A stretch of DNA of 64,000 nucleotides from a bacterium (GTDB taxonomy: Bacteria > UBP15 > UBA6099): assembly GCA_029564595.1 (NCBI GenBank), contig JAKQPS010000037.1, positions 62,001 through 126,000 of the forward strand, read 5' to 3'. Position numbers and translations under genes: made by a program. Below, piece by piece: positions 51,164 through 58,666 of this stretch (its first letter is position 1; each line of letters begins with the position of its first letter). The notes beneath the pieces were generated by a model that had not been told where the DNA came from, did not search any database, and was given only the letters and a program-made list of their open reading frames with translations.

Positions 51164-51373
51164 ATGTCTTATGACCAACTGAACCCCGTAGCTCTAGTGG
51201 CGATGTACATCGGACTGTTCGGGTGGCTCGCGGCCACCGGCATGTTCATCTACCGGGGCTTCAGGCGGGACGGCAGGCCCCGCTTCTCCAAAGCTCTTTT
51301 CTGGTTCGCGATGATATTCATCATGCTCGGCGTCTGGATCGCCGGGCTGGTGTATCTCGGCCACAACGCCTGA
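51164..51373 (+). CDS. Small membrane protein with two transmembrane helices
   Basis: The 69-residue protein has two hydrophobic helices (VALVAMYIGLFGWLAATGMF and ALFWFAMIFIMLGVWIAGLV) joined by a basic loop (YRGFRRDGRPRFS), so both ends should face the periplasm. GGGAGG lies seven bases before the ATG. I do not recognise a family. It lies between hisG and the thioredoxin-like gene in one tightly spaced rightward string. Confidence 0.75.
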   Translation: MSYDQLNPVALVAMYIGLFGWLAATGMFIYRGFRRDGRPRFSKALFWFAMIFIMLGVWIAGLVYLGHNA

Positions 51374-51420
51374 CATCGCCGGCCAACCGGCAACCCCGTC
51401 ATTAATCCGGAGAATAAGCC

Positions 51421-52461
51421 ATGACATTGCGCGCTCTGAAATACCTTGCGGCGACAGCGGTCGTTCTGGCTTTAGCGTTCGCCGCGCCCGCCCGCGCGCT
51501 TGTCCCGGCGGGAAGCCCGGCCCCTTCGTTCTCCTCCGTGAAGGACGCCGAAGGCGGCTCTTTCTCTCCCGCCGGCCTCGACGACGCGCACACATTGGTC
51601 GTTTTTTTCTCGGCTTATATCGACGGCGCGGCGGAAACGCTCAAGGGGCTAGACTCGTTGCGCAAACAAGCGCCTTTCGCTGGAAAAATCAATATGGTCG
51701 CGGTGAACATGGACCCGTCCCGCGACGCGGCAATCGCTTTTGCGAAGGAAAAAGATATCAGGGTCCGGCTCATAATCGACAACAATCTGGAGCTTGCCAA
51801 CAAGTTCGGGGTGAGAAAACCCCCGGCGGCGTTCATAATCGGCCCGGACCGCGCGGTGAAATTCTCTTCGGACTCGCCGGGCGCTTCCGGCAGGTTCGGT
51901 CTGGAAAACAAGCTCGCCTCCATCCTTTCGGGCGGAAACGGCTCTAGCGCCGCTTCTCTCGAAAACGAATTCAAGGAAAAGAAACTCGTCGCCTCAGGAG
52001 CGTCGCTAATCAAAGTTTGTCCCTCGGACGGCAAGCTTCTTCTTTATGTGACCAACGACGGGATACTGTGGACCTACAATATCGGGACGGGAACGAGGAA
52101 GAATCTGGCGGCGGACGCGGCGGCGGCGGACTGGTCTCCCGGCTGCGACTCGGTGGTCTACGCCAGAAAGAAAAAGGGCGACCTCTGGCTCAAGCCTCTG
52201 GACGAACCGGCGGAGATGCTTTCTTCCAGCGGCAGAAACCCCGCGTGGTCTCCGGCGGGCGACATGATAGCTTATCTGGACGGGGACTCGGTGTGGATTT
52301 ACAATCTGCCCGATGAAAAGAAGTGGCAGACCACCGCGGTGGGCGTGGGCGTTCAGTGGGCGCGCGGGGGAGCGCTAATTCTGGCGACGGATTCCAAAGG
52401 GCGCGCGTGGCTCGTTTCCCCTCTCTCCCGCGCTTCCCTCATCCAGAGAATTTTCAGATGA
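51421..52461 (+). CDS. Exported thioredoxin-fold protein fused to a TolB-like propeller
   Basis: After a signal peptide (AATAVVLALAFAAPARAL) residues 30-165 have the order of a TlpA/AhpC-type thioredoxin fold (VPAGSPAPSFSSVKDAEGGS, HTLVVFFSAYIDGAAETL, PPAAFIIGPD). The redox cysteines are absent: the CxxC position reads SAYID. Residues 190-330 contain short WD/TolB-like blades (DWSPGCDSVVYARKK, NPAWSPAGDMIAYLDGDSVW, VQWARGGALILATD). A periplasmic protein-binding role is possible. I know of no named family with this arrangement. ispD follows after 37 bases. Confidence 0.7.
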   Translation: MTLRALKYLAATAVVLALAFAAPARALVPAGSPAPSFSSVKDAEGGSFSPAGLDDAHTLVVFFSAYIDGAAETLKGLDSLRKQAPFAGKINMVAVNMDPSRDAAIAFAKEKDIRVRLIIDNNLELANKFGVRKPPAAFIIGPDRAVKFSSDSPGASGRFGLENKLASILSGGNGSSAASLENEFKEKKLVASGASLIKVCPSDGKLLLYVTNDGILWTYNIGTGTRKNLAADAAAADWSPGCDSVVYARKKKGDLWLKPLDEPAEMLSSSGRNPAWSPAGDMIAYLDGDSVWIYNLPDEKKWQTTAVGVGVQWARGGALILATDSKGRAWLVSPLSRASLIQRIFR

Positions 52462-52498
52462 AAGGGGCCTCGCTTCGCATAGCGGCGGGGTTCGGAAA

Positions 52499-53212
52499 AT
52501 GACGGACAACAAAGAAATCAAGATAGCGGCTGTTATAGCCGCCGCCGGAATCGGCGAAAGAATGAATGCGGGCTCTCCGAAAGCGTTCATCGAACTGGGC
52601 GGAAAACCCATCGTGTGGCATTCCGTCAAGACTATCTCCATGATGCCCGAAATCGGCGCTGTGGTTCTTGCCGCCCCTCCGGGATGGATGGAAAAGGCCG
52701 CGAAGATGTTCGCGGACGAATTCCCGAACCTGTCAGTCGTCGAGGGCCGCGCTACCCGGCAGGAAACAGTGCGAAAAGCCCTCGAAGCTCTCCCCGCCGA
52801 CACCACGATTGCTCTGATACACGACGGGGCCAGACCGCTCGCCACCCCGGAACTGTTCCGCGCCGTCATCGCCGGAGCCGTCGAACACGGGGCCTGCGTG
52901 CCTTCCATCCCCGTCGAGGAAACGGTCAAGAGAGTCAGGGGCGGCAACGTTTCGGAGACGCTCGACCGCAGCGAGATTCACATCGTCCAGACCCCTCAGG
53001 CGTTCTATTTCGAGTCCATACTCGAAGCCCACGAGCTTGCGGAGGAACGGAAATGGCGGGCGACGGACGACGCCGCCCTCATCGAGCGTTTGGGCCGCCC
53101 GGTCGCGGTCGTTCCCGGCGAACCTTCAAACATTAAAATCACCCGCCCCGCCGACCTTAAACTCGCCTCCAGCCTGCTGCCGGGCGCCGCTCACAAACTA
53201 GTTTGTGAGTGA
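52499..53212 (+). CDS. ispD: 2-C-methyl-D-erythritol 4-phosphate cytidylyltransferase
   Basis: This enzyme of the MEP isoprenoid pathway makes CDP-methylerythritol. The CTP-binding motif AAAGIGERMNAGSPKAF lies at residue 13, followed by GRATRQETVRKALEAL, ALIHDGARPLATPEL, VQTPQAF and ATDDAALIERLGRPV, all as expected. Length is 237 residues. The last codons lie in a perfect palindrome (53190-53209). No ispF is fused or adjacent. Confidence 0.96.
   Translation: MTDNKEIKIAAVIAAAGIGERMNAGSPKAFIELGGKPIVWHSVKTISMMPEIGAVVLAAPPGWMEKAAKMFADEFPNLSVVEGRATRQETVRKALEALPADTTIALIHDGARPLATPELFRAVIAGAVEHGACVPSIPVEETVKRVRGGNVSETLDRSEIHIVQTPQAFYFESILEAHELAEERKWRATDDAALIERLGRPVAVVPGEPSNIKITRPADLKLASSLLPGAAHKLVCE
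53190..53209. terminator. Perfect 20-bp palindrome across the end of ispD
   Basis: CTCACAAACT and AGTTTGTGAG form a perfect palindrome that ends one base before the ispD stop codon and has no T run behind it. It could be a transcript end or a protein-binding site. Confidence 0.4.
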
Positions 53213-53326
53213 GAAGAAAAAAGACATTCAGCGGTGTGTCGTCCTACGGCTAGCGCTTCTGTTGATTGTCGGATAAACGGCTAAATTGATTATTCAGAAA
53301 TATGTAACTTTAGTCACAAAAAACAT

Positions 53327-53355
53327 TTGAATCTCAATAAAATGTAATATAGAAT
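53327..53355 (+). promoter_or_regulatory. Candidate promoter of the mtnA-PP2C gene string
   Basis: TTGAAT (53327-53332) and TAGAAT (53350-53355) are 17 bases apart in the A+T-rich 53213-53401 gap. Nothing else was found in the gap. Confidence 0.4.
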
Positions 53356-53401
53356 AGACTGACGGCGATTGTTCAAGTTTTGGGAATTATACTTTGACAT
53401 C

Positions 53402-54457
53402 ATGCGTCGTCGGGAGCTTGCTTTGGAAACGGTGTCATGGGTAAAAAGCGGAGCGGTCAGGCTGATTGATCAGACGCTGCTTCCGAACAAACTCAAATAT
53501 ATCGAATTGAAGACGGTGGAGTCTGTCGCTGCGGCGATAGTGGGGATGAAGGTGAGGGGAGCGCCGGCGATAGGGGTGACAGCCGCTATGGGGATGGCGC
53601 TGGCGGCGGTCAAGTTTAAGGGGGCGGACAGGGGAAAGTTGAACGCGGCTCTGGAATCTGCGGCGGAGCTTCTGGCGTCTACAAGGCCGACTGCGGTAAA
53701 TCTATTCTGGGCGCTGGCGAGAATGAAATCTGTCGCGGCAAAGAGCGGTTCGGTAGAGAATGTCAGGAAGGCGATGGTTGCTGAGGCGGAAAAGATAAGG
53801 CGGGAAGACGTGGAAGCCTGCCGGGCGATAGGGGAGTTCGGGGCGAAGTTGCTGAAAAGAAACAGCCGCGTTCTAACCCACTGCAACGCTGGAGGGCTGG
53901 CGACGGCGGGGTATGGCACGGCGCTGGGAGTGATACGCGCGGCGCGGGATGCCGGAAAGATAGAGCGGGTGTATGTGGACGAGACGAGGCCGTGGCTTCA
54001 GGGCGCGAAACTGACGGCATTTGAGCTGGCGATGGAGAAGATACCGGCGACATTGATATGCGACAACATGGCCGGGGCGCTGATGGCGCGCGGCGAAGTG
54101 GACGCGGTGGTGGTGGGGGCGGACAGGATAGCGGCGAACGGCGATTTCGCAAACAAGACCGGCACGTACGGTCTGGCGGTTCTTGCGCGGGCGCACGGTG
54201 TTCCTTTCTACGTGGCCGCTCCGGTGTCCACGATAGACATGGCGACGCCGGACGGCGAGGGAATAGTGATAGAGACGCGGGACGAGCGAGAGATAAGGGC
54301 GTTCAACGGAGTGAAAATCTGTCCGGATGAAACTGAGGTCTATAACCCGGCGTTCGATGTCACTCCGGCGGAACTGGCGACAGCGATAATAACCGAGCGG
54401 GGGGCGGCGAAGGCTCCGAACGCGAACAAAATAAAGAGATTGGCTTGCAAGAGATGA
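53402..54457 (+). CDS. mtnA: Methylthioribose-1-phosphate isomerase
   Basis: The 351-residue protein is of the aIF-2B-like MtnA family, which converts methylthioribose-1-phosphate to the ribulose form in methionine salvage. Characteristic pieces are RGAPAIGVTAAMGMALA, RPTAVNLFWAL, the catalytic Cys in THCNAGGLATAGYGTAL, the Asp in VVGADRIAANGDFANKTGTY and YNPAFDVTP at the end. The ATG at 53402 is chosen (MRRRELALETVSW); the SD is weak, and the frame extends to 53369. Its stop overlaps the PP2C start by four bases. No other methionine-salvage gene is adjacent, so an isomerase for 5-deoxyribose-1-phosphate is an alternative. Confidence 0.9.
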   Translation: MRRRELALETVSWVKSGAVRLIDQTLLPNKLKYIELKTVESVAAAIVGMKVRGAPAIGVTAAMGMALAAVKFKGADRGKLNAALESAAELLASTRPTAVNLFWALARMKSVAAKSGSVENVRKAMVAEAEKIRREDVEACRAIGEFGAKLLKRNSRVLTHCNAGGLATAGYGTALGVIRAARDAGKIERVYVDETRPWLQGAKLTAFELAMEKIPATLICDNMAGALMARGEVDAVVVGADRIAANGDFANKTGTYGLAVLARAHGVPFYVAAPVSTIDMATPDGEGIVIETRDEREIRAFNGVKICPDETEVYNPAFDVTPAELATAIITERGAAKAPNANKIKRLACKR

Positions 54458-56283
54458 TGAACGCGGCGGCGGCAGCGCCTGAAGTTAAAGGCCCGGCCGC
54501 AAGAACAACCGGAATGACCGTCAAAGGGGCGGGACGCGAGTTCAACGCTGAATATATCTGTAATGTTTCGTATTCCGGGCCGGGGCGGGTCAAGGCTCTG
54601 TTCGGGATAGCGGACGGGATGGGCGCGCAAGCGTCTGCGGCAAGCGAACTGGCCGTCAACGTCCTGAAGGAGTCCATGCGGCTCATCCGCGAGTCGGACA
54701 GCGTGAACGGAAACAACCTGCTGCCCGGATGCCTTGAAGAGATACATGCGAGGCTGCTCGCGGAGTCCGGAGGCGAGGACAAGAAAGCGTCTGCGGCTTC
54801 CATAATGTGCGGATACATCGAAGGAGAAACAGCGCATATTGCGGCGGCAGGCGGCGGAGCGGCGTACATAGTGTCAGAAGGAAAGGCGACCCGGTTGACG
54901 CCCAAGCAGGATTTGGGCGCGCTGGAGGACGGCGAGGCAAAAGAGCGCCCCGAAGGGCTTGTTCCCGCCGGATGGCCCGCAGAAGGCTTCAATCCCGTTT
55001 ACATCAGCAGGCGGATTCAGGTCGGAGATTGTCTGGTCGTCGTGTCAGACGGACTGGACGCGACGCTGCGCGAGAAGTCGGCGGCGGACATTCTGGCAGT
55101 CTCAAGAACGATAGACGAGGCGGCATCCTCGATGCTGGCCGAAGCGGGCGCGGGTAAAAGTTCAGAGGATGACATGGGCGTGGTCATCGTCAAGATTGAA
55201 TCCATGGAATCGAAAACCCATATGCCGGACATCAAAGTAAAGTATCCGGTTTCCACATACACGAAGAAATATCTTGCGGTCGCCGTAATGTTGTGCGCGA
55301 TGGGGGCGGTGTTTTATCTCGGCGCGCGGCTGCCCGGAGCGGCGAAGCAAGACGAGACGCCCGGAACCCTGCCAGTCTCGGAAGACGGCGGCGCGAGCGG
55401 GGAGCGGATTTTGATTCCCGGCCTGAGGCGCGGAGATGCGGGCGTGTCGATTTCAGTGACTCCAGCCGGAGCGAGGGTGTTCGTGAACGGTGTTCAGCAG
55501 ATTTACGAGCCGGGGAAGATTTTCGGGATTCCCGCAAACGGCGGCATAGAGCTTAGGGTCGAGGCGGACGGGTTTGACCCGCACATGGAAGTCCTGAACC
55601 CGAAACCCGGAGAGCGTATCGAGCTGTCGATAACGCTGCTGCCGTCTTCGCCGGACAACGGCTCGCTGTTGATATTATGCAGGCCCGCCTGCGACGCGCT
55701 TCTTCTTGACGACAAGAGGCTGGAAGGGTTTCCGAAAGAGGAGATACTGCTTAGGCAGATACCGCCGGGGCGGCATCATGTGGAAGCCACTAGAGGCCGG
55801 GAGTCCGAGGGACGCTCGCTCAACATCGCTTCAGGGATAACCCAGTCGATAATTTTCAGGTTTGAGGGAGAGAGGATAATCGACACGCGGGCGGAAACCG
55901 CGGCAAAGGCGGAGCCTGTGAAGCTGCCGCCGCGCGCGGTCCCGGAAACCCCGCCCCCTCCTTCGCCTCTGGTTGTTTCGACATCCCCCTCGAAGGAGAC
56001 GGGATACCCGGCGGCTATAGAAGTCGAAGGAGCAGGGGCGGAGCCTTCCGCGCCAAAGTTGAACAGAGCGTATTTCAATGTGACATCGAACGTGCGAAAC
56101 TGCACGCTGATGATATTCAGGAACGGCAAGCTGGCTCTGACCGGGTTCTGCGACACGCGGCACGACATAGAGCCGGGAGAATACGTTTTTCAGGTGTCCA
56201 GACCCGGCTGGAAGACGGCGAGGAAGACGGTGTCGCTCGAAGGAGAATTCAAGCTGATAGAAATCGAACTGGAGCGAGAATAA
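54454..56283 (+). CDS. Membrane PP2C-type phosphatase with PEGA-like domains
   Basis: Residues about 20-250 are a PP2C/PPM phosphatase domain. Metal-binding Asp residues are present: D54 in GIADGMG, D199 in VVVSDGLD and D240 near SEDDMGVVIV. The middle GDSR motif is weak (AAGGGAAYIV). One transmembrane helix follows (about 272-293). The outer part has at least two PEGA-like domains (VSITPAGARVFVNGVQQIYE; GSLLILCRPACDALLLDDKR) and a third related repeat (LMIFRNGKLALTGF). PEGA domains are thought to bind cell-surface structures. The phosphatase is thus probably cytoplasmic with an external sensor. It overlaps mtnA by four bases (ATGA). No adjacent kinase is found. Confidence 0.78.
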   Translation: MMNAAAAAPEVKGPAARTTGMTVKGAGREFNAEYICNVSYSGPGRVKALFGIADGMGAQASAASELAVNVLKESMRLIRESDSVNGNNLLPGCLEEIHARLLAESGGEDKKASAASIMCGYIEGETAHIAAAGGGAAYIVSEGKATRLTPKQDLGALEDGEAKERPEGLVPAGWPAEGFNPVYISRRIQVGDCLVVVSDGLDATLREKSAADILAVSRTIDEAASSMLAEAGAGKSSEDDMGVVIVKIESMESKTHMPDIKVKYPVSTYTKKYLAVAVMLCAMGAVFYLGARLPGAAKQDETPGTLPVSEDGGASGERILIPGLRRGDAGVSISVTPAGARVFVNGVQQIYEPGKIFGIPANGGIELRVEADGFDPHMEVLNPKPGERIELSITLLPSSPDNGSLLILCRPACDALLLDDKRLEGFPKEEILLRQIPPGRHHVEATRGRESEGRSLNIASGITQSIIFRFEGERIIDTRAETAAKAEPVKLPPRAVPETPPPPSPLVVSTSPSKETGYPAAIEVEGAGAEPSAPKLNRAYFNVTSNVRNCTLMIFRNGKLALTGFCDTRHDIEPGEYVFQVSRPGWKTARKTVSLEGEFKLIEIELERE

Positions 56284-56286
56284 GAT

Positions 56287-57987
56287 ATGCGGAGCAAAAC
56301 CGCTCATAAATCGTTCAGGACGCTGGTAGGCTCGTGCGGGCCGGACTCGCGGTTCGGGCAGGGCGTTTACATCTACGACACCAACGCGTCCGACTTGGAC
56401 TTCGGGCTGTTCGCGCTTTTCAACGAGTGTTCGCCCGAAGCCGAGAGGGCGGGGATGGAATATCTTTCCGAGAAAGCCACGCCGTACGTGGACAGCTCGG
56501 ATGTGGGGTCGATATCGAAGCCTCAGGCGTTCGTAAGGGACATCGTGATAGGGCTTCAGCGGGAGTTGGAAACGGCGGGGCTTGTGGAGCATCAGTCCAC
56601 CCGCCATTCCTTCGCGGTGGCGCTGGTCAAACACGGCCAGCTTCACATAGCGCGCATAAACGCGTGCCCGTTGTTTTATCTGAAAGACAGGAAATTGTTT
56701 CAAGTGTTCAAGACGCCGGAGCAGCGCGGGCTGAAAAGCGTGCAGGCCGAATCAGTGTCCGCCGGGAGCGGGGACTGTTTGGCGATGTGCTCGGAAAACA
56801 TGATCAAGCACATGTCCCGGCTGGAGTTGAAAAACATGCTGCTGACCGAGCCGGACCTGAACTTGGCGTGCGGCAAGCTCCAGATGACGGCAAATAGATA
56901 CGAGGAGACGGTCGATCCGAGGATGCTCCTTGTTAAGTTCGAGGAGAACGAGAGAAGGAACTCGACGGCGGCCAACATGCGCAACTTCGGCATAGTCGCC
57001 GCGCTGGCCGTGGTCATCATGATACCGTTCCTGTGGGGAGACATCATGAGGGCGGTGAGGACCAACACTCTCGGCTACGTGAAGAAACAGAAGACGCTCG
57101 TCGAGCGGGCGATCGAAAAGATACAACCCGATACCAAGAAGTACCTTCCGGAAACCGCGCTCGACGGCCTGCGCGTTCCGTATGACATAGATATATCCGA
57201 CGACGGGATTTACTACATCGTGGATGTGGGCAGGGATCAGGTCATTCGCCACGACCCCGCGACGGGAGACAGCTCCTACATAGGCGAAAAGACCAAACTA
57301 CGGTTCCCGACCGGAATAGACGTCTCAGAGGACAAGTTGTATGTGGCGGATTTCTCGATAAACGTCAACCGGGTTTTTGCCATAGGAACGGACGGGGAGC
57401 CGGCTGGAGAGATGCCCTCTAAGCGCGGAAGGATAACGATGCGCAACCCGAAGGCGATCGCCGTGGCGAAAGATTTGATATACGTCTGCGACAGAGGAAA
57501 CAACAGGGTGTTGGTGTTCGACAAGTCCGGATCCCATCAGCGCACTATCGACATCCCGCGCAACTACAGGGAGCCTAACGGAATCGCGGTCGCGGACTCC
57601 GGCGATATATTCGTCACGCTAAAACTGTCCGGAATGGTGCTGAAGATAGTGGGCAAAGAGATAACTCCGTTCACGCTGTTCGAGGAGAAAGACGGAGAGA
57701 ACGCGAGGATATCGCTCAACAAGCCGTCGGGCATAGCTGTGGATTCGCAGGGTTTTGTTTACATAGCGGACACTGCGGCGAGGCGGGCGCTGATCGCCAA
57801 CCCGATGGGAAAGATAGCGGGAATAATCGCGCAGGATTCGCTGGACGACCTGCAGTCTTACTATCCGATGAGCGTGAAACTGGACCCGAAGGGGCAGTAT
57901 CTTTATATAGTGGGAAGCAACCGCTATAGTTACGACGCGGGTTGCGAGAACGTGTGCAAGGGAAAAATATGGCGGGTGAAACTATGA
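56287..57987 (+). CDS. Membrane protein with degenerate PP2C-like domain and NHL propeller
   Basis: Residues 1-220 resemble a PP2C domain in strand order (LVGSCGPDSRFGQGVYIYDT, GLFALFNECSPEAERAGM, SFAVALVKHGQLHIARINAC). Where an active PP2C would have DG it has NE in LFNECSP, and no other metal Asp is clear, so it is likely a pseudo-phosphatase. One transmembrane helix (about 233-253, IVAALAVVIMIPFLWGDI) leads to an external NHL beta-propeller with repeats such as FPTGIDVSEDKLYVADF, NPKAIAVAKDLIYVCDRGNN and KPSGIAVDSQGFVYIADTAA. It follows the active PP2C by three bases, so the two were probably derived from one pair. Confidence 0.72.
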   Translation: MRSKTAHKSFRTLVGSCGPDSRFGQGVYIYDTNASDLDFGLFALFNECSPEAERAGMEYLSEKATPYVDSSDVGSISKPQAFVRDIVIGLQRELETAGLVEHQSTRHSFAVALVKHGQLHIARINACPLFYLKDRKLFQVFKTPEQRGLKSVQAESVSAGSGDCLAMCSENMIKHMSRLELKNMLLTEPDLNLACGKLQMTANRYEETVDPRMLLVKFEENERRNSTAANMRNFGIVAALAVVIMIPFLWGDIMRAVRTNTLGYVKKQKTLVERAIEKIQPDTKKYLPETALDGLRVPYDIDISDDGIYYIVDVGRDQVIRHDPATGDSSYIGEKTKLRFPTGIDVSEDKLYVADFSINVNRVFAIGTDGEPAGEMPSKRGRITMRNPKAIAVAKDLIYVCDRGNNRVLVFDKSGSHQRTIDIPRNYREPNGIAVADSGDIFVTLKLSGMVLKIVGKEITPFTLFEEKDGENARISLNKPSGIAVDSQGFVYIADTAARRALIANPMGKIAGIIAQDSLDDLQSYYPMSVKLDPKGQYLYIVGSNRYSYDAGCENVCKGKIWRVKL

Positions 57988-58655
57988 GGGACAGGAGAGC
58001 GAGGAGGGCGGCCGCGCTGCTGGCGGCGGCGTTGGCGCTGCTGGCGGCGGCGGGGCTTCCGGCGGCGGCGCAGGAGTCCGGCGAGGAAGTCGCTTCCACG
58101 CAGGCCGTCATGAAATCCCGGCCTGAGGTTATGCCGGAAAGCATGCCGGTAGCGTTTCAGCAGGAGATAACTCTCAGCCACGAGTTAGCCAGAATCGAAA
58201 GCGACTATATGAATGTCGTTAGATATTACAATAAAAATCTGCCGGAAAGGCAGGCGCTGAACATAGCGCGTTACGTGCTGCACTACTCGACGGCGATGAA
58301 GGTGGACCCCCGGCTGGTGATGTCGGTCATAGTGATCGAGTCTAGGTTCCAGCCGAACGCGGTGTCGCCCAAAGGCGCGATGGGACTGGGGCAGCTTATG
58401 CCCGGAACCGCCGCCATGCTGGGCGTCAGAAACGCTTTTGATCCGAGAGAGAATATTTACGGAACGGTGAAATATCTCAGCGACCAATACCGGAGGTGGC
58501 AGAATTCGGAGCGCGCGCTGGAACTGGCGTTGGCCAGCTACAACGCCGGCCCGGAGGCGGTCGCGAGGCACAAGGGAATACCTCCTTACAGGGAGACGAT
58601 AGACTACGTTGCGAAAGTGAAAAAACTGTACACCTTCTTCGTGTACGGTCGTTGA
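57984..58655 (+). CDS. Lytic transglycosylase (SLT family)
   Basis: After an N-terminal signal or anchor (AALLAAALALLAAAGLPAAA), the 223-residue protein has the SLT catalytic Glu119 in VIVIESRFQPNAVSPKGAMG, the motif GLGQLMPGTAAMLGV, IYGTVKYLSDQYRRW and ALASYNAGPEAVARHKGIPP. It would cleave peptidoglycan glycan strands with 1,6-anhydro product. The ATG at 57984 overlaps the previous stop by four bases; a start at 57969 is also possible. It lies inside the signalling string, linking it to cell-wall remodelling. Confidence 0.9.
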   Translation: MRDRRARRAAALLAAALALLAAAGLPAAAQESGEEVASTQAVMKSRPEVMPESMPVAFQQEITLSHELARIESDYMNVVRYYNKNLPERQALNIARYVLHYSTAMKVDPRLVMSVIVIESRFQPNAVSPKGAMGLGQLMPGTAAMLGVRNAFDPRENIYGTVKYLSDQYRRWQNSERALELALASYNAGPEAVARHKGIPPYRETIDYVAKVKKLYTFFVYGR

Positions 58656-58666
58656 GGCGATAGGGG

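Noticed and set aside
53402-54457. mtnA as a translation initiation factor 2B subunit
   Set aside because: The Cys and Asp active-site motifs of the MtnA isomerase are present.
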